The notes under the pieces were generated by a model. It did no database searches and was not told the DNA's origin. It was given only the letters and a program-made list of their open reading frames with translations. A stretch of DNA of 64,000 bases from Pseudolactococcus sp041800635 (GTDB lineage: Bacteria > Bacillota > Bacilli > Lactobacillales > Streptococcaceae). The DNA is taken from the NCBI GenBank assembly GCA_047833645.1, contig CP181259.1, positions 1,426,001-1,490,000 of the forward strand. The letters run 5' to 3'. Of this stretch, positions 25,297 to 33,616 are shown piece after piece. The position numbers and the translations under genes are program-made. Numbering within the stretch: position 1 is the first letter of the stretch; each line of letters starts with the position of its first letter.

Positions 25297-26112
25297 TCAT
25301 TTTAAAAAGTCATAAAGCACTTGGTTGACCAAGAGATTATGCTGGTGTAACTTGCTATGTTGTGATTTGCTATTTTTTATTTCTTGTTCGGTGTAACTCT
25401 TAGCATTTTCCTCAACGATATATCTTAAAGCACGTGCAGAATTGACAGGGACGACGCCGTCACTCCCTTTTCCTGTATTACCAAAAATATTTAGAACGTC
25501 TATGCTTTTGGGGAAATGCTCTTTGTTATCAGCCAGATATTTGTAGAAGTCAACCATGGTATCCGGTTTGCCATCAGGATCAAGTTTGATGGTTGCCACA
25601 TCGGTTTTTTCAGACATGCCCATAAACCCATTAAAGGGGCCAGCAATCGTGACAAGTCGCTGTAATTCAGGCATGTTTTCTTTGTCAGAGCTCACAGCCC
25701 AATTGACCCAAGCATTGGCACCCGCTGAATGTCCGACAGCATTAAAGGTCTTAATCTTGTAATCTGTTTTGATTCGACTCAGAATAGGACTTAAATAGGT
25801 GTCGTCGGGCTTGCCATCATTGAAGACTACAGTAATTAAAGGGTGTTCGACATCAGGCTGCCAGTGACCGCTGACTGATAATTTGCCATGATGATCAATA
25901 GTATATTTGAGCACTTGACGGAATCCTGATTTCTGGCTCAGATCCGCAATCAGATTTTTTTCAGACCCATAACCTCCGCCATAACCATGGACAAACAAGG
26001 TGGGTGTCTGGTAATCGCCAGTCGCTTTTTTATCTAATAAACCTTTTGTTACTACGAATAATCCGCCTAAGGCGATGGCGATGAGTGCAGGTACTGCTAG
26101 TATTTTCTTCAT
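25297..26112 (-). CDS. Alpha/beta hydrolase, DUF915 type, exported or membrane-anchored
   Basis: A 271-residue protein with an N-terminal signal or anchor (ILAVPALIAIALGGLFVV). It has the oxyanion segment TLFVHGYGGGYGSEKN, the nucleophile elbow AVGHSAGANAWVNW, and the later Asp in GKGSDGVVPVNSA, which are features of DUF915 cell-surface hydrolases in lactic acid bacteria. The active-site Ser is in GHSAG; the His is probably in SQHSKLHQHN. The substrate is unknown. It converges with the yeiH-like gene. Confidence 0.85.
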   Translation of the reverse strand: MKKILAVPALIAIALGGLFVVTKGLLDKKATGDYQTPTLFVHGYGGGYGSEKNLIADLSQKSGFRQVLKYTIDHHGKLSVSGHWQPDVEHPLITVVFNDGKPDDTYLSPILSRIKTDYKIKTFNAVGHSAGANAWVNWAVSSDKENMPELQRLVTIAGPFNGFMGMSEKTDVATIKLDPDGKPDTMVDFYKYLADNKEHFPKSIDVLNIFGNTGKGSDGVVPVNSARALRYIVEENAKSYTEQEIKNSKSQHSKLHQHNLLVNQVLYDFLK

Positions 26113-26319
26113 GGTATGCGATTCCTAATTCAAGTTATGAGCGTTTTACAGAGTTGATTTGTTTCAATTCATATAGGTTCATTATACTGAACTTTGTCAT
26201 AATAAGCTATTCAAGTAGATTGATTAGGTCAATAGATACAGCATTGGGCTAGCCTGTCTGTTGACATTCTGTTTAAAACAGGTAAAATTATTAGTAATAT
26301 TTAGAAATAGAGGATAATC

Positions 26320-26850
26320 ATGACCTATCAGATAAGACGCGCGACACAAGCTGATACTTCGGCGATTGCAACATTTTATGACGACTCGCTGCTTCACATC
26401 GATCCGACTCAAACCAGCTGGATACCTGGGGTCTATCCAGCGATTTCAGACGCGCTATCTGCCGTGATAAAAAATGAATTCTTTATTTGTTTGGATGGCG
26501 GTGGAACAGTTGTCGGGTCTGTCATTCTCAACACAGAAGTAGACGACGCCTATGAAAAATTAAACTGGTCAAGGCCTAACTTGAGGCATCAAAACTTGGT
26601 GGTGCATACCTTAATCACGCATCCCAAAAAACTTAAGCAAGGGATTGCTAGCCAAATGATCAACTTCATCAAGGCGTTTGCATTAGCTGAAGGCATGGCT
26701 TCAATCCAATTAGATACTTTGGTAGATAATATGCCGGCCCGTCACTTATATGAAAAAAAAGGGTTTGCCTATGTTGGGCGACAGGATCTACCAAGCTTTG
26801 ATAACAAAGGAGTAGACGACTGTGTATTTTACGAATTTTTGTTGTCGTAG
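26320..26850 (+). CDS. GNAT-family N-acetyltransferase
   Basis: A 176-residue acetyltransferase starting MTYQIRRATQADTSAIATFY. It has HTLITHPKKLKQGIASQMINF, corresponding to the acetyl-CoA-binding motif A (V-x-P-x-x-x-G-x-G/A), and the C-terminal ARHLYEKKGFAYVG typical of GNAT enzymes. The acceptor cannot be told from sequence. It is monocistronic, with AGAGGATAATC before the ATG. Confidence 0.85.
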   Translation: MTYQIRRATQADTSAIATFYDDSLLHIDPTQTSWIPGVYPAISDALSAVIKNEFFICLDGGGTVVGSVILNTEVDDAYEKLNWSRPNLRHQNLVVHTLITHPKKLKQGIASQMINFIKAFALAEGMASIQLDTLVDNMPARHLYEKKGFAYVGRQDLPSFDNKGVDDCVFYEFLLS

Positions 26851-26984
26851 GCTTGACTTTGGGTGTTTTTAATTCCTTGTCATGACAAGGGATAGGGATA
26901 GGGATTAAAATGAGGCTTGTTGAGCTATTTATTCCAAGTCGTGATGCAAGCCATTCTAATGAAGCATCGTTTTTCGTCAAATCC

Positions 26985-27012
26985 CTTGACTTTTACGCAA
27001 AACATGGTAAAC
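26985..27012 (+). promoter_or_regulatory. Promoter of rpsU
   Basis: TTGACT, a 16-bp spacer and TAAACT lie about 55-80 bp before rpsU. The start codon region has GAGGTG at a suitable distance. Confidence 0.5.
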
Positions 27013-27064
27013 TAATATGGTATGCTTTTGGCATAACTACGAAACGGAAAAGAGGTGAAATCCT

Positions 27065-27241
27065 ATGTCACAAACAATCGTACGTAAAAACGAATCGCTT
27101 GACGACGCGCTTCGCCGCTTTAAACGTTCAGTAACAAAAGCTGGAACACTTCAAGAAGCTCGTAAACGCGAGCACTACGAAAAACCATCTGTGAAACGTA
27201 AACGTAAATCAGAAGCAGCTCGTAAACGTAAAAAATTCTAA
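27065..27241 (+). CDS. rpsU: Small-subunit ribosomal protein bS21
   Basis: A 58-residue basic protein, MSQTIVRKNESLDDALRRF followed by KRSVTKAGTLQEARKREHYEKP and a Lys/Arg-rich tail ending KRKKF. This is the complete S21 sequence, which helps 30S subunits in initiation. AAAGAGGTGAAATCCT precedes the ATG. It is shorter than 60 codons, so automated size cut-offs can miss it. Confidence 0.96.
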   Translation: MSQTIVRKNESLDDALRRFKRSVTKAGTLQEARKREHYEKPSVKRKRKSEAARKRKKF

Positions 27242-27251
27242 TCATTAGAAT

Positions 27252-27280
27252 ATAAAAGCAGCCTTGAGGTTGCTTTTTTT
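27252..27280 (+). terminator. Terminator of rpsU
   Basis: AAAAGCAGCC pairs with GGTTGCTTTT (one G-T pair) across a short TTGA loop and leads into a T-run. Confidence 0.85.
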
Positions 27281-27381
27281 GTCTTCAAACGAGCCGCTTA
27301 ATACCAATTGCTTTACGAATATGACCTTTAAGTGCTACAATGAAGGGAAATATAAGCAATAGTAAGGAAAGAGGCACAAGC

Positions 27382-28008
27382 ATGAAAATCGCAGTTATTG
27401 GTGCAACAGGTCAAGCAGGCAGCTTAATTACTGAAAAATTAGTCGCTGCAGGCGCAGATGTCACAGCGCTCGTTGGAAATGCCAGTCGCCTAAAAGTTGA
27501 CGTGCCTGTCATTGAAAAGGATATTTTCGCCCTGACGCAGGCAGACCTCGCGCCATTTGATGTCGTCATTGAAGCTTTTCGGGCGCCTGATGGTCAGGAA
27601 AGTCAACATCTGAAAGCCATGCAACATCTGATTAGCTTGCTAGCAGGTAGCCAGACGCGTCTGATCGCAGTGGGCGGGACGAGTTCACTCTATACCGATG
27701 CGACCCGCACCCAACGTCAGATTGACCTTGTCGATGTGACAGCGCCTTTCTACCCAGTCGCTAAAGCGATGAGTGACGCGGCCCTTGTGCTCAAGGCGAG
27801 CGACCTCAACTACACTTACGTCTCACCCGCTGCTTACTTTGACCCGACCGGCCCTGAAACAGGGGCTTACAGCTTAGCCACCGACATTTTTACGGCAAAT
27901 GCGTCTGGGGAAAGTTATATCTCGATGGCAGATTTTGCAAGTGCTGTGCGTGATATCGCGCTAAATGGGACGCACCAAAGGGCACATATCAGCATTTATC
28001 AAAATTAG
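27382..28008 (+). CDS. NAD(P)-binding protein of the NmrA/atypical SDR type
   Basis: A 208-residue Rossmann protein starting MKIAVIGATGQAGSLITEKL, with the GATGxxG dinucleotide-binding motif. It continues with ALVGNASRL, VIEAFRAPDGQE, RLIAVGGTSSLY and a C-terminal YISMADFASAVRDIAL, as in the YhfK/NmrA-like oxidoreductases. The catalytic YxxxK is not evident. The open frame begins at 27340, but ATG 27382 with GGAAAGAGG upstream is the proper start. Function beyond redox sensing or reduction is unknown. Confidence 0.82.
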   Translation: MKIAVIGATGQAGSLITEKLVAAGADVTALVGNASRLKVDVPVIEKDIFALTQADLAPFDVVIEAFRAPDGQESQHLKAMQHLISLLAGSQTRLIAVGGTSSLYTDATRTQRQIDLVDVTAPFYPVAKAMSDAALVLKASDLNYTYVSPAAYFDPTGPETGAYSLATDIFTANASGESYISMADFASAVRDIALNGTHQRAHISIYQN

Positions 28009-28132
28009 GGGCGAAAGTCGGGGCGGGATTTGCGCAAGTGAAAAGTGATTTAATGTGTCACCTGTCTACTTTTTGTGATATAATGTACTATGTAGATTTA
28101 TAGAAAACTATTTTAATGGAGGCAACAACCAA

Positions 28133-29329
28133 ATGGCTAAACTTACTGTAAAAGACGTTGAGTTAACAGGTAAAAAAGTGCTCGTACGTGTGGACTTCAA
28201 TGTACCTTTGAAAGACGGTGTGATTACAAACGATAACCGGATCACTGCAGCGTTACCAACAATCAATTACATCCTTGAACAAGGTGGACGTGCAATTCTT
28301 TTCTCTCACCTTGGTCGTGTCAAAGAAGAAGCTGATAAAGCAGGTAAATCTCTTGCACCCGTTGCAAAAGCTTTGTCTGAAAAATTGGGTAAAGAAGTTG
28401 TCTTTACTGGTACAACACGTGGCGCTGAACTTGAAGCTGCAATTGACGCGTTGAAAGACGGCGAAATCTTGCTGGTTGAAAACACACGTTTTGAAGATAT
28501 CGATGGTAAAAAAGAATCTAAAAACGATCCTGAACTTGGTAAATACTGGGCAGGTCTTGGCGATGGTATCTTCGTCAACGACGCTTTCGGTACAGCTCAC
28601 CGCGCACATGCTTCAAACGTCGGTATTTCTGCTAACGTTGACAAAGCAGTTGCTGGTTTCTTGCTTGAAAACGAAATTGCTTACATCCAAGAAGCAGTTG
28701 AAGCACCAGTTCGTCCATTTGTTGCCATCCTTGGTGGTTCAAAAGTATCAGATAAAATCGGTGTCATCGAAAATCTTTTGTCAAAAGCTGACAAAGTCAT
28801 CATCGGTGGTGGTATGACTTATACTTTCCTTAAAGCTCAAGGCATCGAAATCGGTGATTCACTTGTCGAAGCTGACAAATTGGATATCGCTAAAGAATTG
28901 CTTGCTAAAGCTGACGGTAAATTGATCTTGCCAGTTGACTCAAAAGAAGCTAACGCTTTTGCTGGTTACACTGAAATCAAAGATACTGAAGGCGATGCAA
29001 TTGATCCTGGCTTCCTTGGTCTTGACATCGGTCCTAAATCAATCGCGAAATTTGACGCTGAATTGACAGGCGCTAAAACAGTTGTCTGGAACGGACCAAT
29101 GGGCGTATTTGAAAACCCTGACTTCCAAGCTGGTACAATCGGCGTGATGGATTCAATCGTTAAACAACCAGGCGTTAAATCAATCATCGGTGGTGGTGAC
29201 TCAGCAGCAGCAGCCATCAACCTTGGTTACGCTGAGAAATTCTCATGGATTTCAACTGGTGGCGGCGCTTCAATGGAACTCCTTGAAGGTAAAGTCTTGC
29301 CAGGTTTGGCTTCATTAACTGAAAAATAA
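28133..29329 (+). CDS. pgk: Phosphoglycerate kinase
   Basis: A 398-residue two-domain kinase. Landmarks are VLVRVDFNVPLKDG, FSHLGRVKEE, LVENTRFE, NDAFGTAHRAHAS in the N-terminal half, and ILGGSKVSDKI, GGGMTYTFL, WNGPMGVFE, GGGDSAAA, STGGGASMELLEG in the C-terminal half. It makes ATP from 1,3-bisphosphoglycerate in glycolysis. Codon use is strongly biased, as in highly expressed genes. TATAAT at about 28078-28083 is the likely -10. Confidence 0.98.
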   Translation: MAKLTVKDVELTGKKVLVRVDFNVPLKDGVITNDNRITAALPTINYILEQGGRAILFSHLGRVKEEADKAGKSLAPVAKALSEKLGKEVVFTGTTRGAELEAAIDALKDGEILLVENTRFEDIDGKKESKNDPELGKYWAGLGDGIFVNDAFGTAHRAHASNVGISANVDKAVAGFLLENEIAYIQEAVEAPVRPFVAILGGSKVSDKIGVIENLLSKADKVIIGGGMTYTFLKAQGIEIGDSLVEADKLDIAKELLAKADGKLILPVDSKEANAFAGYTEIKDTEGDAIDPGFLGLDIGPKSIAKFDAELTGAKTVVWNGPMGVFENPDFQAGTIGVMDSIVKQPGVKSIIGGGDSAAAAINLGYAEKFSWISTGGGASMELLEGKVLPGLASLTEK

Positions 29330-29352
29330 GCTTAGCTTTTAGCTAACACATT

Positions 29353-29386
29353 AAAACTCCCAATCGCTTGATTGGGAGTTTTTGTA
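29353..29386 (+). terminator. Terminator of pgk
   Basis: AAACTCCCAATC pairs perfectly with GATTGGGAGTTT across a GCTT loop, with a T-run after it. Confidence 0.92.
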
Positions 29387-29472
29387 TGGTTTGTGTGGGA
29401 TGAGACTAAAAAGTGCTCCAGAACAGATTATTCTTCAGTCTGATATCACAGAAATGTGATATTTTGCGTTTT

Positions 29473-29525
29473 CACGTATTTTATACGTCCTTTTGCTTGA
29501 ATACGTAAAAAATACGTGATATAAT
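29473..29525 (+). promoter_or_regulatory. hicAB promoter with inverted operator
   Basis: TTGAAT (29497-29502), a 17-bp spacer and TATAAT (29520-29525) form a strong promoter. CACGTATTTTATACGT at 29473-29488 is mirrored by TACGTAAAAAATACGTG at 29502-29518, which fills the spacer between -35 and -10. This fits repression by the HicB antitoxin; the assignment is by position. Confidence 0.75.
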
Positions 29526-29551
29526 AGTTATGGGATAAGGAAAGGCAAAGT

Positions 29552-29722
29552 ATGAAGAAAAGAGATGTAGAAAAAAGATTTAAAAAAGGTGGTTGGTGGC
29601 TCAAACGCCACGGTGGCAATCATGATGTCTGGACTAACGGCGAGAGGGAAGAACAAATCCCACGCCACCCTGAAATTAACGAACGGCTTGCAAAAGCTAT
29701 ACTCAAACGCAACGGGCTATAA
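29552..29722 (+). CDS. hicA: HicA-type mRNA interferase toxin
   Basis: A 56-residue protein, MKKRDVEKRFKKGGWWLKRH then GGNHDVWTN and a C-terminal IPRHPEINERLAKAILK. This is the compact dsRBD-like HicA fold with its catalytic His in GGNHDVW. HicA cuts mRNAs when HicB is lost. The gene is too short for many gene finders. It is followed 30 bp later by hicB. Confidence 0.92.
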   Translation: MKKRDVEKRFKKGGWWLKRHGGNHDVWTNGEREEQIPRHPEINERLAKAILKRNGL

Positions 29723-29752
29723 ATCGCCTATGACCTGAAAGGAGGTCTTTTG

Positions 29753-30145
29753 ATGTCTCATTCAATCGCATTCCCAACGGTCATCAGTTTTGATGACCAA
29801 GAAAAATCTGATTATAAATATCTCGTCTATATTCCTGACCTTTACGGCTATACACAAGGTGTCAGTCTCGCTGATGCCATTGTGATGGCAAGAGACTACA
29901 TCGGTACTTTTTCACTGGATCACGCTTTGCCAGAGCCTGGACAAATCAGCTTTAAGGCTGAGGCGTCTGATGTTGTCACTTTGGTTGACATTGATCCTGA
30001 CAGTTATAAACGCGCGTTGGATAAAACGCCTGTTAAGAAAACTTTGTCGATTCCTTCCTACATCAACGAAGCGGCAATCAATGAAGGGATAAACTTTTCT
30101 CAAACACTTGCAGATGCCATCAGAGATAAACTTCATTTGGCTTAA
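29753..30145 (+). CDS. hicB: HicB-type antitoxin
   Basis: A 130-residue antitoxin. The N-terminal half (YLVYIPDLYGYTQGVSLADAIVMARDYIG) is the partially degraded RNase-H-like HicB fold, and the C-terminal SIPSYINEAAINEGINFSQTLADAI is a ribbon-helix-helix-like DNA-binding part. ATG 29753 is preferred over the TTG at 29750 because AAAGGAGG ends 8 bp upstream. It neutralises HicA and probably represses the operon. Confidence 0.92.
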   Translation: MSHSIAFPTVISFDDQEKSDYKYLVYIPDLYGYTQGVSLADAIVMARDYIGTFSLDHALPEPGQISFKAEASDVVTLVDIDPDSYKRALDKTPVKKTLSIPSYINEAAINEGINFSQTLADAIRDKLHLA

Positions 30146-30206
30146 CTATCGTTAAATAAAGAAACAAGACGATATATTTTGGAACCATAAGGGGAGGAGG
30201 TAAGCG

Positions 30207-30404
30207 ATGTCTAAAAAACAAGCCGCTTGGCTTAGAGTTTTGGTAATGGTTATCTTGATAGTGATATTTGTTCTCATCACTATCAGACTTTGTGTCGAGT
30301 ATGGTAACCAGATTTTTTATATGATTATGGGTATCTTGCTCATTATTCCGGGTCTCCCTATCATTATTTGGGGCGTCATTGCAGCTTTTTTATCTTCAAT
30401 CTGA
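30207..30404 (+). CDS. Small membrane protein of unknown function
   Basis: A 65-residue peptide with two membrane segments (LRVLVMVILIVIFVLITI and MIMGILLIIPGLPIIIWGVIA). GGGGAGGAGG provides a very strong ribosome binding site just before ATG 30207. It follows hicB by 61 bp. No family was recognised. Beyond it, 30405-30590 shows no gene. Confidence 0.65.
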   Translation: MSKKQAAWLRVLVMVILIVIFVLITIRLCVEYGNQIFYMIMGILLIIPGLPIIIWGVIAAFLSSI

Positions 30405-30593
30405 AGAGGATGGGACAAAAGAGAAAAGTAGACTAGACAATCAAATTGAAATAGTCAGTTTCAATTTCTTACCAATTTCGTCATTTTTCTGGGAAAGATT
30501 ACCAATTTCACACCAAACAGCACGTTTTTACCATTTTTGGATGCTTTCTGACGATTCATCATGTAGCTTGAGAATTTTTCAAAAAGCGATACA

Positions 30594-30648
30594 AAAATAG
30601 GCGATGACCCATTCCGATTCACTTCGGAAATGGGTCATCGCCTATTTT
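30594..30648. terminator. Bidirectional terminator between convergent genes
   Basis: AAAATAGGCGATGACCCATT (30594-30613) pairs with AATGGGTCATCGCCTATTTT (30629-30648), a perfect 20-bp stem with a short loop that can pair further. A and T runs flank both sides, so it can stop transcription from either direction. Confidence 0.9.
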
Positions 30649-30679
30649 GAGAGGCCTTTTGTCTCAGCCACGTCTTGTT

Positions 30680-31228
30680 TTAATCATTAAAAATATCAAA
30701 TTTATAAACTTTGTTAATGGCTCTCGCAATAAACATGGCAATATTGAAATCAATCAGGGAATGGATAAAGCCGCCGATCCCCAAAATCAAAAGGAGCGAG
30801 CCAAGATTTCGACCAGCCAAATGGCTGAAACCAGTTGTCAAAAGCAAGTAGACAATTACCACTTCAGCCAAGGTGTGAATCACAGCAATCACGACATTGA
30901 AAATCTGGAATTTGACACCTTTTGTATAGTCCCGGTGTTGCCAAAGAAAAAGTGAGCCGATCAAAGCGAAAATAACATGGGTCGCGGCGCGGAAGGTGAT
31001 CTCAATGGGTAAACCAGAAATCAAGAAGCCAAGCGTTGAGCCGACAGAGACAATCACCGCGACAACTGGCGAAATCAACATCCCGATCATAATCGGCACA
31101 TGACTGGCAAGCGTGAAGCTGGCTGGCGGAATCACGATCTTAGGCATGACTAATGGAATAAGAATGGCGAGCGCTGTTAAAAGTGCAGCAGTCGTGAGCA
31201 TCGTTAAGCGTTTGCGGTTCTGATTCAT
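30680..31228 (-). CDS. ECF transporter S component (substrate-binding membrane subunit)
   Basis: A 182-residue protein with about six membrane segments. It starts with MNQNRKRLTMLTTAALLTALAIL, where the ALLTALA helix fits the AxxxA interaction motif of S components, followed by MPKIVIPPASFTLASHVPIMIG. It would bind a vitamin or small metabolite and work with the shared EcfA1-EcfA2-EcfT module; that module is encoded at the end of this window. It starts 3 bp after luxS, so they form one transcript. The substrate is unknown; the luxS link hints at the SAM/methionine cycle. Confidence 0.82.
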   Translation of the reverse strand: MNQNRKRLTMLTTAALLTALAILIPLVMPKIVIPPASFTLASHVPIMIGMLISPVVAVIVSVGSTLGFLISGLPIEITFRAATHVIFALIGSLFLWQHRDYTKGVKFQIFNVVIAVIHTLAEVVIVYLLLTTGFSHLAGRNLGSLLLILGIGGFIHSLIDFNIAMFIARAINKVYKFDIFND

Positions 31229-31231
31229 GGC

Positions 31232-31705
31232 TTAGATCACCTTTCTGATAAATGGATCGCTAGAAATCCCGCGTTCAAGAATGAGCGCAGACCACTCTTT
31301 AGCCGTCCAAAGGGAGTGGTCACGGTAGTTGCCACAAGATTCAATCGTTGTCCCAGGCACATCTGACCATTCGATGACAGTCACAATGGCTTCTAATGAA
31401 GACTTGATCACTTTAGCAATCTCTTCTGATGAATGCTCGCCCCACATGATCATGTGGAACCCAGTCCGACAACCAAAAGGTGAAAAGTCAATCATGCCAT
31501 CGATGCGATCTCGAATGATACTCGCCATCAAGTGTTCAATGGTATGGAGACCAGCGGTTGGGATTTCTTGTTCATTAGGTTGCACCAAACGAACGTCAAA
31601 GTTCGTGATGACATCCCCTTTTGGGCCAGTTTCAGCCCCAATTAAACGGACATAGGGGGCAAGGACCTTGGTATGGTCGAGTTGGAAAGATTCTACTTCT
31701 GCCAT
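31232..31705 (-). CDS. luxS: S-ribosylhomocysteine lyase (autoinducer-2 synthase)
   Basis: A 157-residue LuxS. The metal-binding HxxEH motif is in GLHTIEHLMAS, the conserved Cys in PFGCRTGFHMI, and a third metal ligand Cys in ESCGNYRDHS. It cleaves S-ribosylhomocysteine to homocysteine and the precursor of AI-2, serving both methyl-cycle recycling and quorum signalling. It is first in a two-gene operon with an ECF S component. Confidence 0.97.
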   Translation of the reverse strand: MAEVESFQLDHTKVLAPYVRLIGAETGPKGDVITNFDVRLVQPNEQEIPTAGLHTIEHLMASIIRDRIDGMIDFSPFGCRTGFHMIMWGEHSSEEIAKVIKSSLEAIVTVIEWSDVPGTTIESCGNYRDHSLWTAKEWSALILERGISSDPFIRKVI

Positions 31706-31814
31706 AATTTATTTTCAGGGAAAGCACTCTCAGCGATCCCTTTATCTCCTTTATTTAGTCTTGTGTCAGCTCGCATGGAAGCAAGCCAGATGCGGTTGTT
31801 TGGATATAGGCTTA

Positions 31815-31843
31815 ATTATACTGTAATGTGAATGTTTTGACAA
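31815..31843 (-). promoter_or_regulatory. Promoter of luxS operon with ~100-nt leader
   Basis: On the minus strand TTGTCA, a 17-bp spacer and TATAAT (31820-31815) are well formed. Transcription would start about 100 nt before luxS. The leader contains CGCAT/ATGCG and AGGGA/TCCCT hairpins and an AAGGAG far from the ATG. I do not recognise a known riboswitch in it. Confidence 0.65.
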
Positions 31844-31992
31844 GCAGAACGGCGTGAAAATCGCATCTCAAATTATTGCAGAAAAATGGTATCTATATTA
31901 TAATGAAGACGAGAATTGTTCAGCCTTCATCTGGGTTAATGCTCATATTGCATCGAAACCTGAGCCGCGGCTCATATCATAGGAGGAAACAC

Positions 31993-32847
31993 ATGACTTT
32001 AACAGACACTTATACCCTCAACAATGGTGAAAAAATTCCGGTTGTCGGCTTCGGCACTTGGCAAACACCTGACGGCGATGTCGCTGAAAAATCAGTCATC
32101 GAAGCGCTTAAAGCGGGCTACCGTCACATCGACACAGCAGCTGTCTACAAAAATGAAGCCTCTGTCGGCCGTGGGATTGCCAATTCTGGTGTGCCACGTG
32201 AAGACATCTACGTGACCACAAAGGTTTGGAATACCAACACGACCTACGACGAAACAATCGCAGCGATTGATGAAAGCCTGGCCAAACTTGGCTTAGACTA
32301 CGTTGATTTGTTTCTCATCCATTGGCCAAATCCTGCGCCGATTCGCGAAACGATCGGCTATGAAAAACGGAACGCAGATGTTTGGCGCGCCCTGGAAGCA
32401 GGCGTTGCAGCGGGCAAAATCAAGTCTATCGGCGTATCAAACTTCCGCCCCCACCACATCGATGCCCTGCTGAAAACGGCGAAAATCGCACCGGTTGTCA
32501 ACCAACTTTACGTCAACCCGAGTGACCAACAAGAAGAAGTCGTGGCTTATAACAAAGCCCACAACATCTTGACCCAGGCCTACTCACCGCTCGGCACGGG
32601 CGAAGTCCTGAGCGTCCCAGCCCTAGTCGAAATCGCTGAAAAGCATGGTAAATCACCAGCGCAAATCGCGCTGAAATGGTCACTACAAAAAGGTTACCTG
32701 CCTTTGCCAAAATCAGTGACCCCAACTCGGATCATTGAAAATGGTGAATTGTTTGACTTTGACTTATCGGTTGAAGATATCGCAACGCTTGACACCCTCC
32801 ACGGTGCCACACGCATGACGAGTGACCCCGATCAAACGACCTTCTAA
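31993..32847 (+). CDS. Aldo/keto reductase
   Basis: A 284-residue (beta/alpha)8 reductase. The catalytic tetrad is present: Asp in GYRHIDTAAVYKNE (with Tyr), Lys in YVTTKVW, and His in LFLIHWPNP. The NADPH-binding C-terminal part has LPKSVTPTRIIEN. It is in the AKR5-like group of YvgN/2,5-diketogluconate reductase type; the physiological substrate is unclear. The open frame starts at 31876, but ATG 31993 follows ATAGGAGGAAACAC. Confidence 0.92.
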   Translation: MTLTDTYTLNNGEKIPVVGFGTWQTPDGDVAEKSVIEALKAGYRHIDTAAVYKNEASVGRGIANSGVPREDIYVTTKVWNTNTTYDETIAAIDESLAKLGLDYVDLFLIHWPNPAPIRETIGYEKRNADVWRALEAGVAAGKIKSIGVSNFRPHHIDALLKTAKIAPVVNQLYVNPSDQQEEVVAYNKAHNILTQAYSPLGTGEVLSVPALVEIAEKHGKSPAQIALKWSLQKGYLPLPKSVTPTRIIENGELFDFDLSVEDIATLDTLHGATRMTSDPDQTTF

Positions 32848-32970
32848 AAATAGACTGCTTAAGCCAATCGATCGTCCAAGCACGGTCGGTTTTGGTTACT
32901 GCCAAACTAGACAAAGTTTTTAAACTTGCGTGGTCAAGAGACGGTAGACGCAGCAAACCCAACACCTGCC

Positions 32971-33122
32971 TTGACAAGAAAACAGGGCACTGATATAATG
33001 GAGATATAAAAAAGAGCTTGCGTCAACAAGCTCTTCCTGTAAGACCGCTTAAGACGGTAGCGGGTGTATGATTAAAAAATAACCAGTTTAACCTGCCAAA
33101 GTTAAAAGACTGGTTATTTTTT
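32971..33122 (+). ncRNA. Antisense RNA antitoxin of a type I toxin-antitoxin system, copy 1
   Basis: A consensus promoter, TTGACA (32971-32976), 17 bp, TATAAT (32994-32999), starts an RNA near 33006 with no open frame. The RNA folds: AAGAGCTTG/CAAGCTCTT and ACCG/CGGT hairpins, then a terminator AATAACCAGT/ACTGGTTATT with T-run ending near 33122. Its 3' end overlaps the 3' end of the oppositely oriented toxin mRNA, the usual type I arrangement. Confidence 0.75.
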
Positions 33123-33215
33123 TTCGTTTTTTAGCAAGTCTACGATTAACGTAATCAGTGCGATGGTAAACATACCAAAGCCTAATAAAAGTTCAATCGT
33201 TTCTAATGCTGACAA
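33114..33215 (-). CDS. Holin-like type I toxin peptide
   Basis: A 33-residue peptide, MSALETIELLLGFGMFTIAL continuing ITLIVDLLKNEKK, with a single membrane helix and a basic tail. It matches the pattern of the putative holin-like toxin family (Hol_Tox). It begins with TTG at 33215; AGGGAG lies upstream at a usable distance, and the start overlaps the stop of a 17-codon leader frame by translational coupling. It is too short for standard gene finding. Confidence 0.78.
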   Translation of the reverse strand: MSALETIELLLGFGMFTIALITLIVDLLKNEKK

Positions 33216-33256
33216 ATAGGCATCTCCCTTCTATAGATTTGAATACTTACTTTCAT
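33203..33256 (-). CDS. 17-codon leader frame overlapping the type I toxin start
   Basis: MKVSIQIYRREMPICQH follows a very strong ribosome binding site, GGAGGTGATGCTT. Its stop codon lies 10 bp inside the toxin gene in another frame. Translation of the leader may be needed to deliver ribosomes to the weak TTG toxin start. No function of the peptide itself is suggested. Confidence 0.5.
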   Translation of the reverse strand: MKVSIQIYRREMPICQH

Positions 33257-33425
33257 AAGCATCACCTCCATTCAAAGATAGCCACCATCTTTAACTTTCC
33301 TACCTTTTTATTCTCTCATAAAAGATGTCACGATGCAAACGCTAACATCAGGTGTGTGAAAAAAATCAGAGAATTGTCAAACCAGACAAAGTTTTTAAAA
33401 CTTGCGTTGTCAAGATACACCTGCC

Positions 33426-33576
33426 TTGACAAGGCGTTAGGGTACAGATATAATAAAGTTAAGCAAAAAGGGCTTGCGCTAACAAGCTCTTCCTGTAAGA
33501 CCGCTTAAGACGGTGGCAGTTTTTTAGTTATAGAATAACCAGTCAACCTGTCAAAGTTAAGGACTGGTTATTTTTT
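33426..33576 (+). ncRNA. Antisense RNA antitoxin, copy 2, orphan
   Basis: A second promoter TTGACA (33426-33431), 17 bp, TATAAT (33449-33454) drives an RNA with the same hairpins (GGGCTTG/CAAGCTC, ACCG/CGGT) and the same terminator AATAACCAGT/ACTGGTTATT. Only the last few codons of a toxin (TAGCAAGTCTAC on the plus strand) remain after it. It may still act in trans on the copy 1 toxin or be decaying. Confidence 0.7.
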
Positions 33577-33616
33577 AGCAAGTCTACAACTGTCAAACCA
33601 GACAAAGTTTTAAAAC

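Noticed and set aside
26910..27134. 74-codon frame overlapping rpsU
   Set aside because: It covers the rpsU promoter and runs out of frame into rpsU, which is a certain gene.
30647..30955. Plus-strand 102-codon frame opposite the ECF S component
   Set aside because: It is the antisense shadow of a clear membrane protein and has no homologous look.
31706..31815. SAM riboswitch (S-MK or SAM-I) in the luxS leader
   Set aside because: Hairpins are present but I cannot match conserved SAM riboswitch motifs; left as an unassigned leader.
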